A stretch of DNA of 64,000 nt from assembly GCA_030248215.1 (NCBI GenBank), contig JASANG010001107.1:62001-126000 (forward strand), read 5' to 3'. Within the stretch, counting starts at the first letter, position 1; each line of letters opens with the position of its first letter. Positions 49,309-61,589 of this stretch are shown here, one piece after another. The notes under the pieces were generated by a model, which did not search any database, was not told the origin of the DNA, and saw only the letters and a list, made by a program, of their open reading frames with translations. Source of the DNA: Enoplolaimus lenunculus (taxonomy: Eukaryota > Nematoda > Enoplea > Enoplida > Thoracostomopsidae). A program made the position numbers and the translations under genes.

Positions 49309-51367
49309 CTACACAACAGTCGTATTCATCGACGCTGATGGTATTTCGGGACCTGCGCGGCTGGCGGCAACCCTAATTAAAGGCCCTTGACCATCCTGTT
49401 GTGGAGCATACGATGCGGCCCGTTGTTGTTGTTGTTGTTTTTGTTGTTGCTGTTGTTGTTGGCGGATATGGTGTGGCACCGGTTCGGCCGCTAGTGAATC
49501 ATAAGGCGGAGGTGCGTCGTCTGAACTCATTCCACCAAACGGCGCCGACGGACTGAAAATCAACACACTACTCTGAATATTTGAAAAATTGCTTTAAGCG
49601 CAATATCATCTATGCTTTATTTTATCCAACACCGTAAACAATCGAAACAATATGTCTTACGACAGAGCATCAATTAGTGTACCGCAAGACATCCATTGGG
49701 AAACTCATCTTGTACCGTAGAATCCCTGTGTCGGCTCTCTTAGTCTTTACCGCGTATACACAGTAATCTTTCATAAAAAAAATGCAATAATAACATGAGA
49801 TTTTGAAAATACACATAAATCTCTGTACCAAACCAACTAATGCCTTAGCTATTACAAAAACAGGAATGACCAGGTCACCACTATTACACAAATATATGCA
49901 ACAAAATACAATACCCACAGACGAAATGGCTATGTTCTACTTTTAACAGAAATACTTCAAATCAACAAACCTCAGTTTGGGATCCGCGTGTGAACGATGT
50001 TGTGACGTTGGTGTCCGTATCGGAATACCATCGGCAATATGTCGGGTAGGAGACGATGTTGTAGGACCGGAAGACGCTGTTGGGGCATAACTCTGAACAT
50101 AAAACCATGTAATTATACAAACGATTTAATCATTTATTGCTCAAAAGTCAGTGTAGACAGGATTTTTCATTTTGGAAGAAATAATAACCTCATGTAAAGG
50201 TTTCTGAGACCAAGCGGAGCGAGCAGCAAAACTGTGAAGCCCGAGATAGTGCTATTTTCCTCGTTTCTCAAAAATTTCCGTAGGTAATATATTCTCCTAT
50301 GCCTCGTTGTATACACGTCCTTAGTGTTCAAATCCTAATAGTTTTAGTGTGCGACTCTTAATTGGAGCGATTTTCTGCGTGACTGCAATACAGTAATCTA
50401 CAGCTGTAGACTAATATGTTATACTACTGTTACGGCTATGTTCTATACAATGGCCGAAGTTTTGAAACCCAACTTCTTATATTTCTAGCAATTCTTTCAA
50501 ACATATCACACTCACTGGCGAACATGAACAAAGTGCAGTATTATATGCAAACTTACATAATTTTCGATGTTACGAGAACTGGAAGGTTTCGTTTTAGCAC
50601 TGTCGTAGAAGAACAAAAAAGCGGAAGCAAGAAACAGCACTAAGCCGAGAAATATGACAAATATGCCGCCAACCTAAAATAATATTACTATATGAGTTCG
50701 CAAAAACTTCATTCACTATTAATCAGCCTAAACTTGATCTAGTTAATGTATTGTAAAAAAATTAATTATTCAACTGTTTGCAAAATGGCTCTGCCTTCAA
50801 ATCAGTAGTTCGCCCAGTATATAAAGGCACAACAAAATGTTCCATGTTGGGCCAAAATTTTTGAGCAAAGTTTAATGAACCAATGACTGATGACCTTTTA
50901 CATAATGCCGACGCTAAAAATTAGCTAGAAAATAATCCGATTTCGCAAATTTTATCCACAGCTAGGATTAAGGTTTTTTATGAAAACTGGTTATTGGCTT
51001 CGTCCCTGAATCATGCTTCACTGGTACTGGTTTTGTTGGTAAAAATTAACTAGTCTTTTCGATCGTTTCCCTCTTTCAGTTAGTGTTCGCCCAAAAAACA
51101 TAGATTTTATACTTTTTTGCATATTTGAGCTTCTCATGACCTCTCATGATCGTCTCAAACCCAAATTTGAAAACCCAAAACACCCACAATAACTAAAGTA
51201 TCGCAACGTAAACAGGTTATCACCAACTAACCAGAGCTAGCGTTTCCGAATACATGAAACCGCAAAGCACTGCGCCACCACCAACAAAAAAGATTCCCAG
51301 CATAACACATATCATGGCCGTTGTAGTGTGGGTGCAACGGCATGCTGGGGCGCCAAATGCACCAACC
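49309..51367 (-). CDS. Unrecognised membrane protein, last four exons; polyQ and PPPY tail
   Basis: Seen: minus-strand exons 51232-51367, 50557-50673, 49971-50092 and 49309-49552 have matching phases (entry phase 2, then 0, 0, 2) and end in a stop. The reading begins VGAFGAPACRCTHTTTAMIC, continues into a hydrophobic segment (CVMLGIFFVGGGAVLCGFMY), then after SETLAL a second one (VGGIFVIFLGLVLFLASAF), then a polar Ser/Thr/Pro-rich tail. The last exon holds PPPYDSL, a run of about 14 residues that is almost all glutamine, and ends STNTTVV-like (SASMNTTVV). A PPPY motif is a known ligand for WW domains such as those of Nedd4-type ubiquitin ligases, so a cytosolic tail is inferred. The first exon or exons, with the start codon, lie upstream of 51367 and could not be identified. 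I do not recognise the family. Confidence 0.72.
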
Positions 51368-51412
51368 CTGTAAAGTATAAATTATGTTCTAATTGTAAAC
51401 ATGCTTTAAAAT

Positions 51413-51485
51413 GGTATCACGCCAATTCCTCGCCCGACAGCTCGTCGACTCGATAATTGTCGCTGATAATCATGTTTTAATTCAT
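51413..51485. mobile_element. GTCG-rich element, left-end fragment
   Basis: GGTATCACGCCAATTCCTCG then CCCGACAGCTCGTCGACTCG, the family left end; the right end was not found. It lies within 50 bp of the acceptor of the membrane protein exon at 51232-51367. Confidence 0.5.
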
Positions 51486-51699
51486 CCCAACTGGACCTAG
51501 CACCCTTCTTTTTTAATTCTTTCTTTTGGGCACAACTGACTTGCTTCGTAGCGTTTTTTGTTCATTGCCATGTCCGTCAATATTTTTCAGGATTTAAAAA
51601 ACTTTATACGGGCTTTCTGAGTGTCTGTTGTTACAAATTTCAGCAGTTGAGGCCATTCTTCTGCTTTGGACTTTTTTTATAAATTCTAATTAAGCTTGT

Positions 51700-51808
51700 T
51701 ACCTCCATCCACTAACGGATCCTAACTAGGAAGACAAACTCCTATTGATTGGGACTCAAAATGGGGACGCTCCTCTGTTTATTCCACCTCTTATTCGAGT
51801 CACTACAG
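51700..51808. mobile_element. GTGACCCGAATAA-family right-end fragment
   Basis: CTCCTATTGATTGGG, CTCAAAATGGGGAC and the tip TATTCGAGTCACTACAG match 46080-46160 in the same orientation. Confidence 0.6.
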
Positions 51809-52503
51809 TAAAAGCGGAGGCGTAGGAAAATAACAAACAGTAGCGTGGGCTAAACTTTTGAAATTTATCAATTAACCTTAATGTGGGGAACTAAACAAGT
51901 ATGGTATCCATCTATGGGAGTAATTTGTTTACTTTTGCAGGTGTTCGGGCCATCCTGACCGGCTATTGTTTTAGGTCAAGTTTTAAGTTAAGATTGCGTT
52001 ATACTTGTCGTGCAGCACCGCACGTCAATGTTTACAAATTGATATGCTTCAAGAATAATCTTGCTAAAATGTCGTAATTCGTCGGAAAATTCGTAACTTA
52101 CTAACTTGAAATGAACAAAATTTCTACTGGCATAAAAATCTTATTGAGTGTGAATGGTTTACACACAAATATTTTATGTTAAGGTCAAAGATAAGCTACG
52201 GCTACGACTAAGCTTCATCCTAAACTATTTTCCAGGTCATTATGTAGGATGACTTTTTACGAAAAATGTTAGGATTGATTAAAGCAACCGAGTGCCTTGA
52301 TTCTAGCCTTAAAGGATACGACATTATGTCTACTTACTGTTTATAATCTTCGTCATGCATTATGCAGACTCTAAGTGTAGAAGAAAATTAATTACCCAAA
52401 TCAAACCATTTAGTTGGATGATAAAAATATAACTGATTGGTATATACGTTAAACACCTGAAATAAACCAAAAGTATCATATATGTACGTCGTATTTACGT
52501 GTT

Positions 52504-52809
52504 ATATTTATCAAGGTTGTTGGCCGGAAAAAATTGTCGGAAAAAATGCTTTTTTCATTTTTTCCATTCTTTTTCGAGGGGATGGAAAAAAATTGAAAAA
52601 TAAAAAATATTAAACGACTCTTAAGTATAATTTGCAACCAAATATGGTATCAAATAACGTTACGTAGATGACAGACATGTAACTAATTTACATTTACTCA
52701 AACAAAGATTGAATTTTTTCCATTTTTCCATTTTATTCCGGAAAAAATGAAAAAATTCATTATTTTCCGGTCATAATTTTGTTTCGGAAAAACCAACCCT
52801 GATATTTAT
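52504..52809. mobile_element. hAT-type MITE, CAAGGTTG group, perfect 8-bp TSD
   Basis: Element 52512-52801 (290 bp): left end CAAGGTTGTTGGCCGGAAAA, right end TTCGGAAAAACCAACCCTG. Flanks are both ATATTTAT. The interior is rich in GGAAAAAATG and its inverse. The only copy of this group that I see. Confidence 0.82.
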
Positions 52810-53500
52810 CAACAATACAGTTTCTCAAACATCCTCGTGGAGCAAGATTAAGCTAAACGTACGGTGACAAGAAAACCGCAATCAGCGTTTCCCTGAAAAA
52901 CGGAACTAAAATTTATATTCATAGATTACAATCCGGCCAACTCTGCAAGCTGAATTTCATTTCCCAATTTAAAATTTGGGGTCAAAAAATCAATAAAAGA
53001 AAACGCTGTATCTTCAAACGGGCAAAACACGAATACATTGAGTGATTCTTACACAGTTTCTGTTGTAACTTTCATGCAAACAGCTACGAAATTTTAATTA
53101 TGCGTGGGTCTGCCGCCGGGACCGATCCCTGGATAGCTATACACTTAAATACTTCTTGATTGAAAGCTAACACTAGTTATACATTACAATAGTTCTTACG
53201 ATTGTGACACGTAAACAAAGCGGACGGTAACCTAATATAATGCCAACAAACGACATTGCGCCATTCTATACCTCAGTGCACTCAAAATTTATTTAAGCAT
53301 TGTCACGTGGCACACTTAGCCAAGCTGGAAACAAAAACTATCCGTTTCCACAGCAAGACGCATCTTCCCTTTGAAATTTTTTTATCCCATTTCTAAATCA
53401 TGTAAAATGTTCAGATGCCCGTCCTAAAACAATTTTGGTCCACCTAGCTCGTTGAGCTGGCCACTTGAATGAAATTAACTAACAAAGGAAGACCAGGCTA

Positions 53501-53707
53501 ACAAAACGGGCCAATGTTACTTTTAGGTGTGTAACAGTAGATTAAACGTATTCCTAAATCTAGCCCTAAGCATAAGCGTCACAAAAGCGTGTTCCTAAGG
53601 CCAAGCTTAAGCCTAAGGAAAAAATGTAATCTAGAATCTAAACCTACTCTCTTACAGACCCACCAGAAACCTGGCCGTCCCATGAAAGTAACATTGCCCA
53701 TAAAACG
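53501..53707. mobile_element. TTAGGC-cored GGCCAATGTTAC MITE, copy 4, TSD 7/8
   Basis: Element 53509-53699: ends GGCCAATGTTACTTTTAGG and GAAAGTAACATTGCCC, core with CCTAAGG/CTTAAGCC hexamers. Flanks ACAAAACG and ATAAAACG match at 7 of 8. Confidence 0.8.
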
Positions 53708-53709
53708 CA

Positions 53710-54980
53710 TCAAAGGTAAACATAGGTATGCTGCCTGTCAGTTCACAACACAGTGACACATTCTATTTCTAAAATACAGTCACGGATAAAGGGTTTTGAT
53801 ACAACTCTGGTTGCCATGGAAATATTTTGAAAGTGCCATAAAGTAGGAGGAGCTGGTATTGTGTGTTCAGACTTGCAACCAGGTGTTTTTAGTAGAGGTC
53901 ACCAAGACGATTTACGTTTGAGGCGGGACAACGAAAATTTTCGTAACATAGAATTTAATGCAGTTGCAAAAAAATTACGCCAGAAGGGACAACGCTGTTC
54001 GTAGGGTGTGCAGCTCAATATAGAATCACATAGCTACTTAAGCTTCTTCTGGTTTCGAAGGCTTTGGCATAAATGGCGGTACGCAGCTCAAAACAAGCGA
54101 CAGACGGCTTTCAACCACGCCAAAGGAACTTTGGTTAAGACTGTGAAAATTTTAAAAAAGCAAGCGTTGTTGCCCATTTTCGTACTACCATAACGATAAT
54201 GTTATTTTACCAATGTACCGATACGGACAAATCGGTTCAACACTCACAACAAACGTAGGCTTCAGCTTGGGTTTAGGAATTTCCAAAAATTACGCTGTAT
54301 TGTGGTTAGTGTGCGTATGAGGGCACATCACCGTTGGTAGGTAGAAATATAACTGAAGGAAAATAATGAAGAATATCTCAAAATGACATTGTTAAATCGA
54401 TATGAGACTAAATAGCTTATATGTTGTCATTGTTGTCATATACATTTTGAGATATCTATAGTAAACTAGCGAATGCAAAGGTTTAATTTGGATAGAACCA
54501 ATCATACATGCTATCATACATACGTTAATTCCTTTATGACACAAGAAATTTTTGCCAAAAAACTAGCCAAATTATATATCTTTCTCTGCAGACAGCACCT
54601 AAAGTCGAATGATGTTAAATTGTGCACGATCAGACGATTGGCTAACGAGTTATGTGAACAAATAACCGAGGAATGAATATGCTGTTGGAGATGAGTGAAT
54701 ATATTTCCGGTGTTAAAACTGGTAAAATTACAGAACGTAAGGTCATTCATAGGTGTCAGATAGTTGAACGGACAATTTAAAGTTGTGCAATACTTATATA
54801 TGCTGCTCACCGCCATCTGCCAAAGCAAGCTTCCGTGTCCACATCGCATCATACCACCAAGCTACGTCGCACCACCATTAGTCAAAGAAAGCCAGTCAAG
54901 TTACACAAATCCAATGAAAACGCTTAGCCCCGCTTGTATATTTCATGTGATATGCTCGTGAGCCCGCCGATCCATCTTTT
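53710..54980. other. Nothing recognised
   Basis: Short ORFs on both strands, none with a known motif. The missing 5' exon or exons of the membrane protein gene could lie between 51368 and here. Confidence 0.35.
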
Positions 54981-54987
54981 ATTTTTT

Positions 54988-55193
54988 GCCGAATCTAAAT
55001 TCGTCACCCGACAACTTGTCGCCCAACAGTGGTCTAAAGCCAACTAATTAATATAAAGCATAATCCTAATTGTAATTCTAAACCTACGCCTTTGTCTAAG
55101 CATGGTGATCGGTGACACATTGTCGAGTCGATGACATTTCGGATCACAAGTTGTCGGTCGACGAGTTGTCTAGCGACGAATTGTCGTGATACC
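54988..55193. mobile_element. GTCG-rich element with TTAGGC-like core, copy 3
   Basis: Left AAATTCGTCACCCGACAACTTGTCG; right GACGAGTTGTCTAGCGACGA then ATTGTCGTGATACC. CGACAACTTGTCG-type palindromes recur inside both ends; the core has CTAAACCTACGCC. Confidence 0.65.
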
Positions 55194-55460
55194 TTTTTTG
55201 TCCCATAGCATGTTGTGATGGCTTCCGGGGCGCGAGCTACAACGCTGACACGCAATATATAATAGCAAAACCCACTCAGGTCAAGCACAAGAAACAAGAA
55301 CCCAAACACAATTTTAGTACTAACTCTGATTTCATAAGTTTGGTTTTGTGTTAGTCTGGTCTTGTGTTAGTCTGGTCTGGTCCTGGTGCTGTAGTGGAGA
55401 ATTCTATCTGTTGTGTAACGTCGCTTGGCCTTGCCTCTACCGGTTTCACCAATGTGCGGC

Positions 55461-55668
55461 GGTGTCACCACAATTCGTCGCCCGACAACTCATCGACCGA
55501 CAACTTGTAACCCGACATGCGTTCGCCTCGGACAACTCGTCGACCTGATAATTTGTCACCCAGCTTAGCCTAACGCGCGTCCGGTCGACGAGATATCGAG
55601 GTGACAAGTTGTCAGGCTCGACGAGATGCCTGGCTACCAGGTATCGGGCGACGAATGATCTCAGATTC
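55461..55668. mobile_element. GTCG-rich element, copy 4
   Basis: Left GGTGTCACCACAATTCGTCG then CCCGACAACTCATCGACCG; right GGTATCGGGCGACGAATGAT. Several CGACAACTCGTCGACC-type units inside; the core has CTTAGCCTAACG. Confidence 0.6.
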
Positions 55669-56629
55669 GTGTGCGGTGTAGCGGAAACTCAAACTCAAAT
55701 ATGACAAATAAAAAATATAACCGAACAATCAAAAAAACTAATACAAGTAGTATTCGATGTATCGTTCGCATAAAACTAAAACAGCAATAATACACACAGA
55801 TAAAATTTTCTCAAAATATGCGAATGTACACACACATTGCTCACAGACGACATTACATGGGTTATGCTCTGCTCGTACTGTAGTGCACTCTCGACGTTAA
55901 AAGAACAAAAAATATAGTAATCTAAAAGCGTACACATAAAGGATACGGCTGGCTGGAAGGCCGAAAGGAATGAGCGTTTAGCGGTTTCTGGCAGGGGCGT
56001 GTACATGCGGAGGGATACAAAGGATATCTCAACACCCGTAGCTAGTTCAACAAGGATTAAGGGAGCTAAAACAATTTTAGGATGGGTTTTTACGGTTGAC
56101 CTCATACGATATTCAAGCGGGGTTGAAACTTGTAGGAGTAGAAGGTCGGCCAATTTTTCCACGGTTGGAGTTTTTCCCCTGTGGCTGGCATTCCTCTGGC
56201 TACTGACACGTGTGCGCCCCCCTTTCGAAATTCCGTAGTTTTCTGGCTTGCGATTACTTTGTGAACTTTAGAGGTCAAAAATTTTCTTTTACATTGCAAA
56301 AACCAACGGATGCCAAGGATGGTGCCAAAAACATAGCAGGTGAATCATGCGATTATTTTTACAGTACTGGAGCAGGCTAAGGTGGGTCACTCACTCCAAA
56401 TTCCAGGTTGGGCATCCCTTGTGATCAAAATATTTTTCAAATTGTTAATTTTTAAATACATATTCAAGTAATATTGATGTGTATTAATTTTGATCAGTTC
56501 AAAGTTCATTAAGATTATTTAAGATTTGTGCAGCCGAAACACCATTACACCACCTAGTTACCAGTCGTAGTAGAACTACATGTATTGAGCGAAGCTTGGA
56601 CATACTGGTGAGAATTTAAAAAGTCGTAC

Positions 56630-57180
56630 TTTAGGCTTAACTATTTAAGCTAATATGCAAATTAATATGAGCTAACTATTCAGTTATCGGTATTGGATGT
56701 TTATTAACAGTTTGTTCAGATTTCTCGCCCAGAAACTCTTTAGTACTGAATTTGATTGCTTGTAACCCTAATAATCAGTGAAATAATATAAGTCCTAATT
56801 TTAGCTTAACTAATTAAGCTAATATGCAAATTAGGTATTAGCTAGCTATTTAATCATCGGCGTTGAAGGTATATAGACAATTTATACCGATTGCTCGCAC
56901 CCAAAAACCCTTCAGTAGACCTAATAATCAGTGAAATAATTTAAAAGTTCCTAATTTAGGCTTATTAATCAAGCTAATATGTAAATTATCTATTGACCAA
57001 CTATTCAATTATCTGTTTTGGAGGTTTGTAAGCAATTTATTCAAATTTTTCGCCCCCAAAAACCATTTAGTACTCAATTGGATTGCTTGTATCTTTAATA
57101 ATTAGTCAAATACAGTAAAAAGTACTCATTTAGGCTTAACCAATCATGCAAATTAGCCGGTAGCTAATAAACGGCCTAAA
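56630..57180. repeat. Diverged tandem repeat, about 165 bp x 3.5
   Basis: TTTAGGCTTAAC followed by AAGCTAATATGCAAATTA recurs near 56651, 56820, 56975 and 57140 (spacing 155-169 bp), with shared TCGCCC(A/C)(A/C)AAA and TAATCAGTGAAAT parts in between. Confidence 0.75.
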
Positions 57181-57209
57181 GTTTTAAAACCCCAATCCGA
57201 GGTTAACAT

Positions 57210-57372
57210 CCCAGGATAAAAAGCTTTCAAACAAAAAAGTTTATCAAAATCGGTTCAGCGATTCCTGAGATTCTTTTCGGACGAACGGACGGACGGACAG
57301 ACGGACATCCACCTTTCGACCACCGAGCACAAGATATAAAACGCTTCGCGGAACTCTGAACTTCGCTCGGAG
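57210..57372. repeat. Interspersed repeat with GGAC microsatellite
   Basis: TTTATCAAAATCGGTTCAGC, then a (GGAC)n run at about 57284-57306, then AAACGCTTCGCGGAACTCTG. This arrangement resembles repeat tails found in many invertebrate genomes; I cannot name the family. Confidence 0.5.
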
Positions 57373-58075
57373 TTTTGCTTTGCTCAATATATTTATCGAC
57401 GGCTATTTTCAAAATACGTGCATTTTGGAAAACTGCGTTGAATTTTGCAGCAATTCTGTAATTAGAATGGGTACTTTACTTTTACTCAATCTATTCCAAA
57501 TCGGGACGCAACCAGGATTTTAGTTCTGGAGGTGAACTCATGTAAACCTGATTTGCAAGCGAGGCTCTCGGACGAAAAACCTTTTTGGACTTTTGCAGGC
57601 TATAGTTAAGCCGGTAAAAGTGCTTTTGCTCATCGCCGTAGCCAAATTTTGGAATGCGATATTTAGTCACACCCACTTGTATACCTCCAAGATTAACTTG
57701 ATTTAAATACATCTTGATTGGGCTGGAATAAGCTTAGGCCTTGAAAAGAGATTCGCAATATTAACGGACAGTTTAGGCGTTTTGGTACACCGAGAAACTT
57801 TTCTTTCGTCAGTTCATAAAGGTGACTTCTTTACGCAATCATCCCAACAAATTTCGTTCAAATTATTTTAGAGATAACTCCACTATAGCGCCTCACTTAT
57901 GCTTGCGGGATTTTGTCTCCGTTCAAGTGGGATTTGCAGTGTCTACATCTTATATGGACACTATTTTAGGGCTATGACCTCTAGTGCACCTTTGGACAGT
58001 GGTCGTATTTAGGAGGCAAGTTGCCGGGATTTCTTTTATCCAGAGGGTCTAGACAGTCACAAGCTACAGTGTATT

Positions 58076-59377
58076 AAGTTGAATTGTAGAAGTGCTGGCG
58101 AAGCGAGTGGAAAAATTGACACAAATTAGTGCCTGATCCTATATATCTAAAAACATAAAGACGCCTTTAAGTTGAATTGTAGAAGTTCTGGCGAAGCGAG
58201 TGGAAAAATTGACACAAATTAGTGCCTGATCCTATATATCTAAAAACATAAAGACGCCTTTAAGTTGAATTGTAGAAGTACTGGCGAAGCGAGTGGAAAA
58301 ATTGACACAAATTAGTGCCTGATCCTATATATCTAAAAACATAAAGACGCCTTTAAGTTGAATTGTAGAAGTACTGGCGAAGCGAGTGGAAAAATTGACA
58401 CAAATTAGTGCCTGATCCTATATATCTAAAAACATAAAGACGCCTTTAAGTTGAATTGTAGAAGTACTGGCGAAGCGAGTGGAAAAATTGACACAAATTA
58501 GTGCCTGATCTTATATATCTAAAAACATAAAGACGCCTTTAAGTTGAATTGTAGAAGTACTGGCGAAGCGAGTGGAAAAATTGACACAAATTAGTGCCTG
58601 ATCCTATATATCTAAAAACATAAAGATGCCTTTAAGTTGAATTGTAGAAGTACTGGCGAAGCGAGTGGAAAAATTGACACAAATTAGTGCCTGATCCTAT
58701 ATATCTAAAAACATAAAGACGCCTTTAAGTTGAATTGTAGAAGTACTGACGAAGCGAGTGGAAAAATTGACACAAATTAGTGCCTGATCCTATATATCTA
58801 AAAACATAAAGACGCCTTTAAGTTGAATTGTAGAAGTACTGGCGAAGCGAGTGGAAAAATTGACACAAATTAGTGCCTGATCCTATATATCTAAAAACAT
58901 AAAGACGTCTTTAAGTTGAATTGTAGAAGTACTGGCGAAGCGAGTGGAAAAATTGACACAAATTAGTGCCTGATCCTATATATCTAAAAACATAAAAACG
59001 CCTTTACGTTGAATTGTAGAAGTACTGGCGAAGCGAGTGGAAAAATTGACACAAATTAGTGCCTGATCCTATATATCTAAAAACATAAAGACGCCTTTAA
59101 GTTGTATTGTAGAAGTACTGGCGAAGCGAGTGGAAAAATTGACACAAATTAGTGCCTGATCCTATATATCTAAAAACATAAAGACGCCTTTAATTTGAAT
59201 TGTAGAAGTACTGGCGAAGCGAGTGGAAAAATTGACACAAATTAGTGCCTGATCCTATATATCTAAAAACATAAAGACGCCTTCAAGTTGAATTGTAGAA
59301 GTACTGGCGAAGCGAGTGGAAAAATTGACACAAATTAGTGCCTGATCCTATATATCTAAAAACATAAAGACGCCTTC
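58076..59377. repeat. 93-bp tandem array, 14 units
   Basis: Fourteen units of 93 bp (1302 bp exactly), each starting AAGTTGAATTGTAGAAGTAC and ending CATAAAGACGCCTTT. Units differ by only a few substitutions and no indels, indicating recent expansion. No long ORF crosses the array on either strand. Confidence 0.97.
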
Positions 59378-61330
59378 AGTAGCACATTTGCAATTATATT
59401 CTTATTCCATCAATTATATCAGCGCCTGTGGGTCTAAACTGCTTGGAACCACGGGTAACCGTTCATCGGCAAAACCATGCGCAACCAAAAAATTATTGAT
59501 ATCGCTTTCTATCAAGATATTAAACGCAAAACGATGAAAACTGCTACTAAAATTTACGAAAACTTGCTAAATAAACGCAGTCTTGGTGCATGAATACAGG
59601 CATAAAGTTTTGCTCTTGCGTTGTACAGTTGAATAACAAACACTGTACTACTGTACAGCAATAATCTTTAGCGCATCTATATTGCATTAAATATTTTTTA
59701 ATTTTTTTACTACACCAATGCATCCAATCACAGTTGCAGATCAAACGGGAGGCATCCAGGCCAAGGCTCCAGTGTGATAGGGATCCAAACCAAAGTTTTG
59801 AGTTAAGATTTAAAATTGCGTTTAGGATTCTCGCTTGCACCGTTAAAACCAAGCTTTTCGCACTATTATATATCACGCACCCGTCTAGAAATTTGTCTAT
59901 TCGCCACTGATCGAACGAACTGAGACATATGGGATGTGGTACAATTTTAATTTTTGTTAGTTGTAAATGTTATTTTATTACGTTTATGCTTTGGAAATCT
60001 ATAAAATTAGGGTTCCAGCGATTTATCAAATTGTTCCCCCCACCCAAAGAATTTAGGAACGAAGCCGTTGCCATGCTTGCTAGTTCGATTTTGATAGTAA
60101 TGGACCACCCAGAAAACTTTAAAAGGGGATGTATAATAGAGACAAAAGCTTGCAAGAGATAAATAAACCAAACGCAATTTTGGGTCCAATGCCTACGTTA
60201 ACCCCTTGAATCAGCAAGTGCTTCTAAGACTGTTCACAAAAACATCAATCTCTGTGTGAATACTGTACACAAGGGCGGTATATAGTCAGTGCACCAAACT
60301 AGGGAGGTAAAATAAAAAGTTTAAATTTTTTAGTGTACAGTTTTTTAAATGTGTGGCTCTATGCATCGAAAATGCATATTGAAAAATGCAAAAAACACTG
60401 AGTTTTATGGAATGGTATGGATACACTTGAAGATTGCTAGAAGACGGATGCATTACGTCCACGCTAAGCAAAACAGGATTGGGCACCGGAAACAACGAGA
60501 GGAAAAAACGGTTTTTTTCAAGTTTTTTCGTTTCTTTTCGAGGGTTGGAAAAATCGGAAGAACTCTTTATTATAATCTTAGTAAATTTCTCGCAAAACAG
60601 CGACCAAACACCGCGGAAACCGTGAGAAATTAGTTTCTTTCACGCTCGCATCACGGTGAAACCTGATTTTACTGCGGAGGTATTTTAGTGGCGGATCCTG
60701 CAATTTCTTAAATGAAGAACCACACGTGATACAAACATCGGAAGAACTAGTGAACGAACCGAGCCGAGCCAAGAACTGTTATCCGTTTTGAACATTTTAA
60801 GTCGGTCGTGGCCATGTATAGCTGGGTATCGAACCGTTTTCCGCGAAACGTAAGCTTAAATTTTAGGCTAAACTTAAACCTGTTTCTCACGATATTTTTC
60901 GCGCCGACATTTGACATTGTTTCTCACGATGTATATTTTTATCGAACGCAGACATATTTTTAACCTTTTGTATATATAAGGTTTTTTAATATAGAAGCGA
61001 AACTGCTGCGGCAGGCGCAATTTTAATTTCTTCTATGATTCAAAAACTGAAATCTAGGTCTTTAAACGAAGACCTGGATATTTTTAGGGGAAACCGAAAA
61101 TTTCAGGGCTCGTGTACATTTCCTCAAATTTACAGTTAGGCTTTCGACAGAAGAGTGTGGTAACATTCTTCTGAAACATTTCGTTTCTCAAGCTCCCTAT
61201 AGTACTTACAGTACGAAATCCAACAGCTATAATGAGGTTGTGGCCGCGATCTACTGTGCACACCTGTTGAAAGAATCGAGACAAAAATATTGAAACCATG
61301 GGCAAAGTCACATCGCAAGATGATTCAAAC
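59378..61330. other. No convincing gene
   Basis: Several ORFs of 60-110 codons on both strands lack recognisable motifs. 60820-60845 (GGGTATCGAACCGTTTTCCG) may be an eroded SINE head. Confidence 0.35.
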
Positions 61331-61457
61331 TCACAGATGACGTCAAATGTAGCGTTCACAGATGACGTCAAATGTAGCGTTCACAGATGACGTCAAATGT
61401 AGCGTTCACAGATGACGTCAAATGTAGCGTTCACAGATGACGTCAAATGTAGCGTTG
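61331..61457. promoter_or_regulatory. 25-bp x 5 tandem array, each with a CRE palindrome
   Basis: Five identical 25-bp units (core CAGATGACGTCAAATGTAGC) place the full cAMP-response palindrome TGACGTCA at 61338, 61363, 61388, 61413 and 61438. CREB/ATF bZIP dimers bind this site. An X-box-like GTGACCATGGCGAC follows at 61464-61477. Whether it drives a gene is unknown; the OTU fossil begins 130 bp to the right. Confidence 0.7.
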
Positions 61458-61589
61458 AGCTAGGTGACCATGGCGACAAATCAAAATGTCCAGCGAAAGT
61501 GACAAATAACAATTGAACAGATTGTAGAGCAGCAAAATGGTAGCATAATTTGTTCCATCAATTATTCGTGGTAAAAGGAAGCGGCGGCT

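Noticed and set aside
53810-53823. X-box-like GTTGCCATGGAAAT as a promoter of the membrane protein gene
   Set aside because: One consensus mismatch, no ATG exon found downstream on the minus strand, and such matches are expected by chance.
59547-60189. Several overlapping ORFs of 60-109 codons on both strands
   Set aside because: Low-complexity, no motif and no consistent frame; probably chance.
61084-61371. Minus-strand 95-codon ORF overlapping the CRE array
   Set aside because: Part of it is the 25-bp repeat, and the rest has no recognisable motif or splice context.
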